This document shows, piece by piece, positions 27,296-36,346 of a DNA stretch of 64,000 bases; positions within the stretch are counted from its first letter, which is position 1, and each line of letters starts with the position of its first letter. The translations under genes were made by a program, and so were the position numbers. The notes under the pieces were generated by a model. That model worked only from the letters and a program-made list of their open reading frames with translations, did not search any database and was not told the origin of the DNA. The stretch comes from JAFMDF01 sp965277445 (GTDB lineage Bacteria; Bacteroidota; Bacteroidia; Chitinophagales; Saprospiraceae): NCBI GenBank assembly GCA_965277445.1, contig CBDICY010000032.1, forward strand, positions 124,001 through 188,000. Direction: 5' to 3'.

Positions 27296-27718
27296 ATGGA
27301 ATTAGACAATAGAATAAAGCATTTATTAAAACATGGAAATTTAAGAACGACTACGGTTCGAAGATTAGTCCTAAAGGAATTTATAGAAGCAGGTTCTACC
27401 GCTTTGTCTAGTTACGAAATTGAAAAGAAATTTGAAGATTTAGATCGAATTACCCTTTACCGAACCTTAAAGACGTTTGAAGAATGTGGCATTATTCACC
27501 AGGCAGTTGATGTGAGCGGTCGATCTAAATATGCGATTTGTTCCGAAGATTGTTCCAACCACAACCACGAAGACCACCATGCTCATTTTTATTGCAAAAA
27601 ATGTGAGCGCACGGTTTGTTTAGATGATGTTAAAATTCCTGTTTTAAATTTGCCGACAGATTTTCAATTGGAGGATAGTCAATTGGTTTTATCTGGGGTT
27701 TGTGGGGCTTGTCAATAA
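27296..27718 (+). CDS. Fur-family metal-responsive regulator
   Basis: 140 residues. The winged helix is seen in TTVRRLVLKEFIE and DRITLYRTLKTFEECGIIH. The metal-binding part has a His-rich NHNHEDHHAHFYC segment and two CxxC pairs, C100/C103 and C136/C139, the structural zinc site. Whether it senses iron, zinc, manganese or peroxide cannot be told. The nearby ZnuD-like receptor, His/Cys protein and DUF1826-like gene favour zinc (Zur). The palindrome in its promoter suggests self-control. Its stop codon is one base from the stop of the convergent gamma-glutamyltransferase gene. Confidence 0.9.
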   Translation: MELDNRIKHLLKHGNLRTTTVRRLVLKEFIEAGSTALSSYEIEKKFEDLDRITLYRTLKTFEECGIIHQAVDVSGRSKYAICSEDCSNHNHEDHHAHFYCKKCERTVCLDDVKIPVLNLPTDFQLEDSQLVLSGVCGACQ

Positions 27719-27719
27719 A

Positions 27720-29354
27720 TCACTTCTTCTCACCAGCTACTGCCCCTTCCCAATCAGGGTCAGCCCCACCAATCCAACGACCTGTTTTCACGTCAAACAA
27801 CACCGCATGTACTCGACCAAATCTGGCAGGTCGATCAATGATTTCTATTTCAAATCCTTCTTGTTTTAGTTCTGCTGTAAAAGCAGGTTTCCAGCCAGTT
27901 CCTGTATGCGTTTCTAACTGGATTGTATCTTTATCTGGGTAAACTCTTGGTGCCATTAATGCTTTATCCAAAGACATTTGATGATCTATCACCCGAGTAC
28001 TAACCGCGGTAACAGCGGAGACAATTCGGCTACCTCCAGCAGCACCTAATGCCATAAAAGGTTGATTATCTTTAGTAATCAGAAATGGAGAGATAAAAGA
28101 AGCTGCACGCTGTCCAGGCAAATAAACCCCTAAATAGCGACCTAACGTTACGGCGTATAAAAATCCTAATTCAGGGCTTGCTACTTTTGATCCCATATTT
28201 GGCCCTAGGGATTGCGTCAAAGCGACCATCATTCCATTTTTATCTGCAGTAGAAAGGTGGGTCGTATGTCCCATTGCAGTTGCCCAACCTTCTGGATCAT
28301 CCCCTAAATCAAATTGTAAATCGCCCATGCTTCCTCCATTGATATTTATTTTTAGCGACTGTTGTTTGGCGTAAGCTTTAGACGTTAAAACATTGACAAT
28401 CGAATCTGTATTTGCCGCCATTTGTTTGTAGCGGTCTTGATAAGCAATATTTATCGCCTGACTAACCGCACTTGCCCAATCCGCATCTTTTAAATCTGCC
28501 ATAGGTAAATTTTCCAAAATCTGCAAAATTTGAATCGTTAACGCACCAAAAGAAGGTACCCATAAACCATGCAAATCATGTCCTCTATAATTACCCGATA
28601 AAATCCGACTACTCTTTGCTTCGTAATTTGTTAAATCCTCTAGTGTTAAAATGCCCTTGTTCTTTTGAAAATCAGCGACTATCTTTTTAGCAATTTCGCC
28701 TTTATAAAAAGCATCTCTCCCTCCTTTAGCTATTAAATCTAAAGTATTCGCTAAATCTTTTTGCACCCACTTCTCCCCTGCTTTATACGTCCGCCCATCT
28801 TTCATAAAATATTTCCGACTTCCTGCAAATTGCTTTAGTTGGTCTACTGCAAAAGTATGCCGAAGCGCTTCTCCTTTTAAAATAGGAAAACCGTTTTTGG
28901 CATATTTAATAGCTGGCTGCATCACCGTTTTTAAAGGTAAGGTTCCGTGGTCTTCTAATAACTTACATAAACCTGCTACGACTCCAGGAATACCTATTAC
29001 CTCATAACCAAATCGGACAATGGGCGTGGTCGCTGTATCATAATTAATTGGTGCTTCCGTCGTCGCATCCACTCCATGCACTTCTCCATTAGGCAATCGA
29101 ACAATAGCTTGTAAACGACCACCTAAACCACTCATACTAGGTTCTACCACCGCTAAAGCAAATGCACTTGCTACTGCTGCATCTACGGCATTCCCCCCTT
29201 TATCTAACATCTGTTGCCCTGCCAAAGTCGCTAATGGTTGTCCTGTTGCGACCATGCCTCCAGTAGAAGCATCCGTCTGTTGCATAATGGGATATTGGAT
29301 ATTACAGGCGAAAAGGAAACACAGGACGAATAAAAGGAAGTAGTGGTTTTTCAT
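27720..29354 (-). CDS. ggt: gamma-glutamyltransferase
   Basis: 544 residues, matching the proenzyme that cleaves itself into two subunits. A lipoprotein-type signal ends at Cys17. The large-subunit start GGNAVDAAVASAFALAVVEP is at 53-72. The self-cleavage site is at the TTHLS segment, where Thr364 should become the N-terminal nucleophile of the small subunit. The GSRIVSAV loop near the end is the usual small-subunit motif. It cleaves gamma-glutamyl bonds such as in glutathione, in the periplasm. It converges on the Fur-family gene with one base between the stops, leaving no space for a terminator. Confidence 0.92.
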   Translation of the reverse strand: MKNHYFLLFVLCFLFACNIQYPIMQQTDASTGGMVATGQPLATLAGQQMLDKGGNAVDAAVASAFALAVVEPSMSGLGGRLQAIVRLPNGEVHGVDATTEAPINYDTATTPIVRFGYEVIGIPGVVAGLCKLLEDHGTLPLKTVMQPAIKYAKNGFPILKGEALRHTFAVDQLKQFAGSRKYFMKDGRTYKAGEKWVQKDLANTLDLIAKGGRDAFYKGEIAKKIVADFQKNKGILTLEDLTNYEAKSSRILSGNYRGHDLHGLWVPSFGALTIQILQILENLPMADLKDADWASAVSQAINIAYQDRYKQMAANTDSIVNVLTSKAYAKQQSLKININGGSMGDLQFDLGDDPEGWATAMGHTTHLSTADKNGMMVALTQSLGPNMGSKVASPELGFLYAVTLGRYLGVYLPGQRAASFISPFLITKDNQPFMALGAAGGSRIVSAVTAVSTRVIDHQMSLDKALMAPRVYPDKDTIQLETHTGTGWKPAFTAELKQEGFEIEIIDRPARFGRVHAVLFDVKTGRWIGGADPDWEGAVAGEKK

Positions 29355-29440
29355 ATCTTAATTTTCTATAAAGAGCAATGTATTAAGGTCTTATACTCTT
29401 TAATTATTTAGCACATCTGTTAAATTCGGCAATTTTTTAG

Positions 29441-29543
29441 AAGTCAGAAGTCAAGTTAATTAGGTTTAAGTATCTGAAATTTAGTGGTTTAATTGGAGGT
29501 TATCTGACTTCTGATAGTTTATGAAATAAACGGTCTGACTTCT
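29441..29543. repeat. second copy of the TCTGACTTCT repeat
   Basis: A 42-base stretch at 29502-29543 matches 23020-23061 with three changes, and AAGTCAGAAGTCA at 29441-29453 forms the opposing arm. The three changes include a C-to-T and a G-to-A that keep the internal stem (GTCTAT/ATAGAC becomes GTTTAT/ATAAAC). Confidence 0.7.
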
Positions 29544-29548
29544 TTTCT

Positions 29549-30775
29549 TTACTTATAAATCAATAACTCCATCATTTCAATAGCTGCTGCCCGCCCTTTA
29601 ACTACAATCAAATCTCTAGGTGTGCCATCTCCTACTTCATAAGTAATGCCTTCTGCTTCAAACTGAGTTAGGAACCAACCTTTGGAAACAGGACGACCTA
29701 CTTTAGAAGGTCTTTCCCTAATTTTTTCTCCTCGCAAAACATCTCTAAAACCAGCAACCCAATAATCTTTAAAGCGGGGCAAATTTTTAGCAGATTGTTT
29801 ATTCGTGTATAAAATGTCGTACCAAGTGGAGTGAAAATCAATGCCTAAAAGCACTTTAGATTTATTTATTTTAGCCGTTTTAGCAATATAGTCTGCAACA
29901 GTTTTGACTTCCGGTTGATTATATTTAGCCCAATCTCTATTCAAATCAATTCCTCCTGCATTATGCCGCCAATGCCCTAAATCTACGCCATCAGGATTCA
30001 TTAAAGGGAAAACCAGTAAATGGTATTTTTTCCGAAAATCGTTACTCAAAGGCTTATCAGCTAGCACCTCTTCAATAAATGCCCTCATCGCCATGTACCC
30101 TGTTACTTCTGGCGGATGTTGGCGACTAATAATCGCAATCATATCCTTCTTTCTATTTTCTCCTTGCGAAATATCTAAAGCATACATATCTCGCCCTTGC
30201 TTACTTTTCCCTGCTATGAGGAAATCTACTCCCGCCATTTTTGCTTTTTCTAAACACCAATTTTTAACATGAGTACTTGTTTGTAGTTCTTGTGCAGCAA
30301 CCCATAAAGTATCGGAATTAAGATCTAATTCGATAAAAGCATTGACGCTATCTTTTGCCAATTGCACTTTCGTTGAATCCAAAAAAGTCCAAGTTTCTCC
30401 ATCACGGCTAAGCTTAGGTGGATAGCGGTGAAAGCCACTCGTATAATTTAATTCTATTGTAACCTTTTTAGGCGTTGCTGACCATAGTCGAAAAGCATAA
30501 TAAGCACTTGGGTTAATAGGTTTATTTTCTGGATGAATACTTGCCTTGAAGGTATTTGAATTGAGTTGTTGAAAATCATTTAATCTAGCTCCGTCAAAAA
30601 GATTATCAGCAACTACACCACTTTGAGAAGTATATACTTTTTTCTCTTGAAACTCAACAAGTTTATCAGTGGTGTCTACGGGTTTAGGGAAATCGTGGAG
30701 TTTGGCTTGATATGCGGTTTGACAACTATAAATTGTTAATAATAGAAGTACGAAGTAGAGGTTGAGGTTTTTCAT
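29549..30775 (-). CDS. M14 family zinc carboxypeptidase, lipoprotein
   Basis: 408 residues with a lipobox ending at Cys18. The first 165 residues form a beta-rich domain. The M14 core holds the zinc ligands H220 and E223 in RQHPPE, then NPDGVDLGHWR and DLNRDW (substrate-binding Asn/Arg), and H315 in GIDFHSTW. The catalytic Glu is in ITYEVGD near residue 385. It should remove C-terminal residues or cleave gamma-D-Glu bonds of peptidoglycan. It is on the same strand as the gamma-glutamyltransferase gene, but a repeat-bearing spacer of 194 bases lies between. Confidence 0.88.
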   Translation of the reverse strand: MKNLNLYFVLLLLTIYSCQTAYQAKLHDFPKPVDTTDKLVEFQEKKVYTSQSGVVADNLFDGARLNDFQQLNSNTFKASIHPENKPINPSAYYAFRLWSATPKKVTIELNYTSGFHRYPPKLSRDGETWTFLDSTKVQLAKDSVNAFIELDLNSDTLWVAAQELQTSTHVKNWCLEKAKMAGVDFLIAGKSKQGRDMYALDISQGENRKKDMIAIISRQHPPEVTGYMAMRAFIEEVLADKPLSNDFRKKYHLLVFPLMNPDGVDLGHWRHNAGGIDLNRDWAKYNQPEVKTVADYIAKTAKINKSKVLLGIDFHSTWYDILYTNKQSAKNLPRFKDYWVAGFRDVLRGEKIRERPSKVGRPVSKGWFLTQFEAEGITYEVGDGTPRDLIVVKGRAAAIEMMELLIYK

Positions 30776-30947
30776 ATAAGGATAATTTATTATTTTGTCA
30801 AAAGTAGTAAATTATCGTATGATTCCTTTATTTCTCAGTTATTTTTACTCGATGAATCATTTCTTCTTCCCCTTATTAGTTAACAAGATTATTTGTAGCC
30901 CTCGCTTCTTTCTTTTATTTGTTTTTTTCCTTTTTTGGCATCTGATT

Positions 30948-31973
30948 TCAATTGATTTTCCGAGCCTCAAACCGCTGAATATCAAAAGTAGTGTCAAGCG
31001 CATCTTGTGGCGTCGTTGCCTCCATTCGAACCAATCCTAAAGGAGCTTCTTGCAAATCAATATGAAAAATGAATTCTTCATTCATAAAGATTTTTTCAAA
31101 ACCACCTGCTCTGCGAATCGTTATTTTACTCAAGGGAGCACCGTTTATGTTGATGGTATTAGTACTAAAAAATAAGTTATTGTCTTTATTCCCTTGATGT
31201 ATACCAATGAAAAAACCACTTGTGCCAAAGCCTGTTTCAGGAAAGAATTCAATATAATAATGGTTAGTGGTATTTCCCCAGATTAATTTTGTTCGATTAG
31301 GTCGATCTCTAATGACCGTGAAATCAATTTCTAGTTCATATTCATCAGGTAAGTTATTAAATCGTTCGTTGATTTTACTAATATTTTCTTTTATTTCCAC
31401 AGTTTCCTTTGCACTTGCAGGTACTTCACTATAATCAAAAGCTTGGGTAGCCCAAGCAGGAGCTGATGCATTTTCATTAAATAACTCGTCATTAAAATAT
31501 TCTTTGCGAAAGCCAAAGTAAGGAACGGGTATAATCAATTCCGCATCCTCTATAAGAGAACCTCGCATAATACTTTTCCAAATAGTATTTGTAAATCTAT
31601 CATTTTTATGCCCTCTATCTAATTCACAATGTCCTAGTTCGTGAAATAAAAGAAAGTTTCGACTAATTTCACTAGAAGCCGTCCAATCCGTTTTATCAAT
31701 GACGATATGATACCGGCCTCGTGCACAAAAACCAATCACATTACCAGAACCTCCATTAACCTCCGCAGCGCCATCAGAAAACTCAACAATTAAACCAGTA
31801 TCCGAGAAATCAATCGGATTACCTCGTTTGGTGCCTTCTTCAACAAAGTCTTGTACATAAGACTCAAAAGCAGGATCAATAGTAATAACACCTGGCTCTG
31901 CGCCAAACTCGCTATCTTGCCGACAATTTTGGAAAATAACGAATAAGCTTAAAAGGAAGAGTATCTTTTTCAT
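30948..31973 (-). CDS. lipoprotein with metzincin-like zinc-protease motif
   Basis: 341 residues, lipid expected at Cys17. The segment FHELGHCELDRGH at 110-122 carries HExxH (H111, E112, H115) with a further His at 122, one residue later than in the classic HExxHxxGxxH, followed by KSIMRG (about 133-138), which resembles the Met-turn. Such a region could form a catalytic zinc site. The C-terminal part (about 200-341) is beta-rich, possibly a laminin-G or concanavalin-like domain. Substrate unknown; protease activity is inferred only. It lies upstream of the M14 gene on the same strand. Confidence 0.65.
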   Translation of the reverse strand: MKKILFLLSLFVIFQNCRQDSEFGAEPGVITIDPAFESYVQDFVEEGTKRGNPIDFSDTGLIVEFSDGAAEVNGGSGNVIGFCARGRYHIVIDKTDWTASSEISRNFLLFHELGHCELDRGHKNDRFTNTIWKSIMRGSLIEDAELIIPVPYFGFRKEYFNDELFNENASAPAWATQAFDYSEVPASAKETVEIKENISKINERFNNLPDEYELEIDFTVIRDRPNRTKLIWGNTTNHYYIEFFPETGFGTSGFFIGIHQGNKDNNLFFSTNTININGAPLSKITIRRAGGFEKIFMNEEFIFHIDLQEAPLGLVRMEATTPQDALDTTFDIQRFEARKIN

Positions 31974-31985
31974 ACTATATGATGG

Positions 31986-32070
31986 TTTGATGGTTTGATG
32001 GCTAGATTGTTATAAGGATTTAACAATTCAACCATCAAGCAATTTAACAATTTTAAACTATCAAACTTAC
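31986..32070. repeat. AT-rich repeated ATGGTTTG words and hairpin
   Basis: Two copies of GATGGTTT lie at about 31981-31999 and are complemented by ACCATC near 32030-32036. The spacer separates two minus-strand genes. Possible terminator for the DUF4249 gene's operon. Confidence 0.4.
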
Positions 32071-32090
32071 TAATTTCTTTGAAAATGCAC

Positions 32091-33011
32091 TTACTCTATC
32101 AACCGTTTCCCATTCGCTGACACAGCTGAGACATTAAAAAAGCCAACTACCTCTACATTTTCATCCGAAGGAAGGATATTCGTTACGACATTACTTAAGG
32201 GTGTGGCAAATAATTCAGCAAATCCACCCGGTCTATCTGTCTGAAACTGCACCTCGTTTAGAAAAAAGAAAGCTTCATTCGTAATAGCATGCAGTTCTAC
32301 ATAAATAGAATCTCCTGGTAAATATGGAGCTTGTATATCTCCGTTTTCGTCATCTTCAAAAGAATTGACGCCAAAACGAATGGGTGGAATAAAAATTAAA
32401 CCATCAATGCTACCGCCCGCAGAAAATCCTGCATCAAAGGCCGTATTAATTTCTCCAGGCTTTCCTTGATATACCCCATTCTTCCAAGTTTTAATCCAAT
32501 AAGTATCTCCCTCGCCTACTAAATCTCTTGACCAGAATTCTGCAAAATATCCCTCTGGGAAAGGGCCATCTGCTTCTTCAAAAGTAAAAGAAATACTATC
32601 GACAGGCGGTACATTATTTAGTTTAGAAATGGAATTATAGGTCACCCCATTATATTCCACATTCAAACCATATTGTAAACCAATAGTCCCAAAAGTTTCG
32701 CCGTTTTGTGGTGCCCAAGTATACTCCCCTGGTGCTGTTTCTTCAAAATCATACACTTTTAAATTTTCATCCGCTACTTGAACTATTGCTCCACTTAATC
32801 CTGTGGGTAGGCTATTGTCAAAATAAGGTTGTGTGCCCATCACCTTAATCACTTGTGGTTCTGGTTTATTATTAATCCAAGCATCTATCACAACTACTTG
32901 TGGGGCTTCTGCTAAGGTTGGAGAAATTTCATCTTCGCAACCTGTAAAGGCTATTTGTACTAGCAATAGTGCTAATAAAACGGTTTGAAAATTATATTTT
33001 TTGATTGACAT
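32091..33011 (-). CDS. DUF4249 domain lipoprotein
   Basis: 306 residues with a lipobox TGC, lipid at Cys25. The typical DUF4249 opening VVVIDAWINNKPEPQVIKV, then YFDNSLPTGLSGAIVQV, and NGVTYNSISKL places it firmly. These proteins are outer-membrane lipoproteins almost always encoded next to a TonB receptor, as here (33195-35579, same strand, upstream). The pair probably forms a receptor-lipoprotein uptake complex of unknown substrate, similar in layout to SusC/SusD. Confidence 0.9.
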   Translation of the reverse strand: MSIKKYNFQTVLLALLLVQIAFTGCEDEISPTLAEAPQVVVIDAWINNKPEPQVIKVMGTQPYFDNSLPTGLSGAIVQVADENLKVYDFEETAPGEYTWAPQNGETFGTIGLQYGLNVEYNGVTYNSISKLNNVPPVDSISFTFEEADGPFPEGYFAEFWSRDLVGEGDTYWIKTWKNGVYQGKPGEINTAFDAGFSAGGSIDGLIFIPPIRFGVNSFEDDENGDIQAPYLPGDSIYVELHAITNEAFFFLNEVQFQTDRPGGFAELFATPLSNVVTNILPSDENVEVVGFFNVSAVSANGKRLIE

Positions 33012-33123
33012 GTATTTTTTTTTACAGGATAACAGGATTATCCAGGATTTACAAGATGGACATCTTTAAAAAGTCTACTTATGTTTTTTGTGTTTTACTA
33101 AATTCTATCTCAGAATAATGTAA

Positions 33124-33180
33124 TTATGCAGGATTAACAGGATGACTTGAGTAGTTGCTCATCCTGTTAATCCTGCATAA
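33124..33180. repeat. perfect 22-bp inverted repeat between receptor and DUF4249 genes
   Basis: The arm at 33124-33145 (starting TTATGCAGGATTAACAGG) pairs perfectly with 33159-33180 around a 13-base loop. The same words occur at 5783-5822. It lies between co-directed genes, so it may attenuate or stabilise the message rather than end it. Confidence 0.75.
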
Positions 33181-33194
33181 TCTTGTCATCCTGT

Positions 33195-35579
33195 CTAAAA
33201 TTTAAAATTATAAGAAACCGATGGAAAAACACTTCCGATAATAGATACCCGAGTAGCGGTAGTTTTAGTAGGTTCTCCTACAGCAACTCGTTCATCTGCT
33301 TGCGCAAAATAAATGGAAAATGGGTTTCTTCTACCATAAAGATTATAGACAGAAAACACCCAATAGCCTTCGTTCTTTTTAGCATTACCGTTCCGCTTCG
33401 TTTTTCTGTTTTTTAAAGTAGCAGCTACATCCAAGCGGTGAAAATCGGGAATACGTACATTATTTCGACCATCTCCAAAATTTAATGGAATTGTGTAGCC
33501 TTGAATTTGGTAGCGAGAGGTTGGAAAAGTGGTTGGTGTACCCGATACATAAGTAAAATTAGCAGAGAATGACCAACGGTTTTCTGGTTCGTAAAAGAGC
33601 GATAATTTAAAATTATGCGTTTGATCAAATCGAGTCGGATACCATTCGCTATTATTAATACCGTCTACTTGCAACTCTGTTCTAGCCAAGGTATAACTTA
33701 GGTAGCCATTGAATTTTCCAGTATTTTTTTTGACGTATAACTCTAAGCCATACGCTCGACCTATTCCCTCTAATAAATCTCCTTCAAGAAATTCATTGAT
33801 TAAAAGATCTGCTCCATCTACATAATCAATTTGTCCTTTTGTTTTTCTATAATAGACTTCCGCAGAGGTTTCAAAATCATTTTCTGCACCAAAATTTTTG
33901 AAATAGCCCACACCAATTTGGCCCCCAATTTCAGGTTTGATATTATTGGTACTTGGTGTCCAAACGTCTAGTGGATTAGAAGCAGTTGTGTTGGAAATAA
34001 GGTGGATATATTGTGCCGTTCGATTATAACTGGCTTTGATAGAACTCTGCGCATTTAATTGATACTTAACCGAAAACCTTGGTTCTAGTGTACCATAATT
34101 CGCAATGGATTCTCCTTTCTCGGCGGTGAATTCTTGAGTCACAAATCTTCTAGTGCCAGGTTCTACTGCATCGGCAAATTCAAAATATTTCCCTGGACCT
34201 AAATAAGAAAAATTAGAATAGCGCAAGCCATATTGTAAATCAATTTTCTCTCCTATCTTTTGGTCGTTTCCTACAAAAACAGAAATTTCTAAAGCTTTCT
34301 TTTCGGCAATACTAATATCTCTTGTTTCCCCATTACTGACCCCAACCGCATTCGCTGGTTCAAAAGTGTACCCTAGAATTTCTCCACCAAAAGTCAATTT
34401 ATTTTCTGGGTTGATAAAATAAGTCAACTCTGGTTTAAAATCTACATTCTTAATAGTCGAATTCCAATTAAACTTATCTAAATCGTCTTCTCCAAAAGCC
34501 AATTCGTAATCATAATTACTATAGAAAAAAGTAAAATTGGAAAATAAACGATCATTGAAAAGGTGATTCCACCGAGCAGTTGCCGTTTGACTACCCCAAC
34601 TAAATCCTTGCTGAGCATCGAATTTAAAATTATCTCGACCTAAATAACCTGATACAAAGACTCTATTTTTGGAATTAATATTATAATTGGTTTTCATCGT
34701 TAAGTCCCAAAAATTTAAAGCAGCCCCATCATCTAACACATCAGTAAATGCTTTCGCAAAAACATCGGCATAAGACCGCCGTCCTGCAATAATAAAAGAG
34801 GCTTTATCTTTTACTATTGGTGCTTCAACCGCTAATCGACTAAAAATAGAACCAACCCCACCTTGGACTGCCAATCTTTTACTATTGCCTTCTTTGGTTC
34901 TAACATCTAAAATAGAAGCAATCCGTCCACCATATCGAGCTGGAATTCCACCTTTAATCAATTTGACATCCTTAACTGCATCAGGATTAAATACCGAGAA
35001 AAAACCCAATAAATGCGAAGAATTATAAACAGGCGCTTCATCCAATAGCACCAAACTTTGTCCTACACTTCCTCCTCTTACATTAAAACCACTTGCGCCT
35101 TCGCCTACCGTTGAAACACCTGGCAAGGTTTGAATACTTTTAATGACATCCACTTCTCCTAAAAAAGAAGGTAATTTTTGGATAGTTTTAATATCCAGTT
35201 TTTGCGTACTCATTTGTACACCCGACACATTAATATCTTCGGGTTCACCAGTTACCACAACCTCGGTGAGTTGCACACCGCCTTCACTTAATTCTAAGTC
35301 AATTCGCTGATTCGCCATTAGAGGAACTTCTTTAGTAATGGTTTCATATCCTAAAAAGCGATACTCTACGGTGTAATCACCAGGTTCGAGCGTAATGGAA
35401 TAAAAACCATAAACATTGGACACCGTACCACTCGCCGTCTCTGTAATAAAGACCGTCGCTCCAATAATACTTTCTCCATTGGCCGCATCGGTTATATAGC
35501 CACTAATGGTTACCTTTTCCTGCCCAAAAAGGCTTAGACCAATCGAACAACATAAAAATAGGGTTAATAATTTTTTCAT
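33195..35579 (-). CDS. TonB-dependent receptor paired with DUF4249 lipoprotein
   Basis: 794 residues. A signal peptide (1-19), a carboxypeptidase-like domain (about 22-110), plug (about 130-240) with FLGEVDVIKSIQTLPGVSTV, then FNVRGGSVGQSLVLLDEAPV, and a barrel. The plug signature FNVRGG ... LLDEAPVYNSSHLLG is that of receptors accompanying DUF4249 proteins. It ends in SYNFKF, with the terminal Phe. It should import an unknown solute or peptide with TonB energy. The gene precedes the DUF4249 gene with a 22-bp inverted repeat between them. Confidence 0.9.
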   Translation of the reverse strand: MKKLLTLFLCCSIGLSLFGQEKVTISGYITDAANGESIIGATVFITETASGTVSNVYGFYSITLEPGDYTVEYRFLGYETITKEVPLMANQRIDLELSEGGVQLTEVVVTGEPEDINVSGVQMSTQKLDIKTIQKLPSFLGEVDVIKSIQTLPGVSTVGEGASGFNVRGGSVGQSLVLLDEAPVYNSSHLLGFFSVFNPDAVKDVKLIKGGIPARYGGRIASILDVRTKEGNSKRLAVQGGVGSIFSRLAVEAPIVKDKASFIIAGRRSYADVFAKAFTDVLDDGAALNFWDLTMKTNYNINSKNRVFVSGYLGRDNFKFDAQQGFSWGSQTATARWNHLFNDRLFSNFTFFYSNYDYELAFGEDDLDKFNWNSTIKNVDFKPELTYFINPENKLTFGGEILGYTFEPANAVGVSNGETRDISIAEKKALEISVFVGNDQKIGEKIDLQYGLRYSNFSYLGPGKYFEFADAVEPGTRRFVTQEFTAEKGESIANYGTLEPRFSVKYQLNAQSSIKASYNRTAQYIHLISNTTASNPLDVWTPSTNNIKPEIGGQIGVGYFKNFGAENDFETSAEVYYRKTKGQIDYVDGADLLINEFLEGDLLEGIGRAYGLELYVKKNTGKFNGYLSYTLARTELQVDGINNSEWYPTRFDQTHNFKLSLFYEPENRWSFSANFTYVSGTPTTFPTSRYQIQGYTIPLNFGDGRNNVRIPDFHRLDVAATLKNRKTKRNGNAKKNEGYWVFSVYNLYGRRNPFSIYFAQADERVAVGEPTKTTATRVSIIGSVFPSVSYNFKF

Positions 35580-35980
35580 AAAATGTTAAGGTGATTTAAT
35601 AAATCGGGTGTTAAAAGTTACTTGCCTATCAGCAGGCTGGTTAGGCGTTATTATTTCAAGGTTATTTTAAAAAAGGACTTTCGGAAAATCTACATTCATC
35701 TAACATTGTTCATTATAGACAACTAATAAGCAGTTATACACCTATCTATTTTTTAATTTTAATGAAAACGAAACGTTAAAAATAGCGTCTTGTTTGAAAA
35801 AGTCTGATTTTATAGGGAAGTAATGATATTAATTTCGATAACCGTTCTATAAAAAGGATAAGTCAGGCGATAAAAATAAATTGAGTCATTACAACCATCT
35901 CCTAACCCGACTTTTATAATCCAATCATCAAAAGTTATTATCTTGCCTAATTCGTTATTGAAAAATAACAAATTCGTTTT

Positions 35981-36109
35981 ATGACTAAGAAACTTGATTA
36001 TATCGTATCCTTTATTAAACAAGGAAGCCAATTAACATTTAAAGGGATTGATATTACTATCATTCTAAAAGAAGGGTTTAAAATCAATCTTTCTGTTTTA
36101 GAAAAATGA
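35981..36109 (+). CDS. possible small protein, 42 residues, unknown
   Basis: ATG at 35981 to TGA at 36109. The product starts MTKKLDYIVSFIKQG and ends in LSVLEK. It is basic with mixed hydrophobic residues and has no family I know. The codons look like real coding sequence, but the length is within what chance allows in AT-rich DNA. It could be a remnant, since the neighbourhood holds other decayed genes. Confidence 0.2.
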   Translation: MTKKLDYIVSFIKQGSQLTFKGIDITIILKEGFKINLSVLEK

Positions 36110-36176
36110 AAGATTTTTACCTTTTATGCAGCCAGACCATTAGGAGTAGTAAGTCCGATATAGAAAAATCTTTGAA

Positions 36177-36234
36177 TAAATGTGCCATAAATTTCTTTTT
36201 TGACTGGTCAAAAAAGAAATTTATGGCACATTTA
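36177..36234. repeat. 58-bp near-perfect palindrome
   Basis: A 28-base arm at 36177-36204 (TAAATGTGCCATAAATTTCT, then TTTTTGAC) pairs perfectly with 36207-36234 around a 2-base centre (TG). This is longer than any terminator nearby and would form a cruciform or a 28-bp RNA stem. It lies 112 bases before the KOW-domain gene. Confidence 0.9.
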
Positions 36235-36346
36235 ATTTAAATTATTGCACTTATCCAAAAGAAACCAGTACTTTCACCAAAAGAAAATCATACATCGACG
36301 ATGTATCGGAAACCTAATCTAATTTCAACTAATAAAACTTCACATA

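Larger units (their letters stand above)
35580..36346. other. gene-poor region with a possible 42-residue reading frame and a long palindrome
   Basis: No convincing protein gene. On the plus strand 35981-36109 encodes 42 residues (MTKKLDYIVSFIKQGSQ...); I do not recognise it and rate it doubtful. A frame at 35810-36031 on the minus strand is not convincing. The clear structure is the palindrome at 36177-36234. Confidence 0.5.

Noticed and set aside
35810..36031. Minus-strand 73-residue frame in the gene-poor region
   Set aside because: No recognisable domain and no promoter; chance frame in AT-rich DNA is likely.
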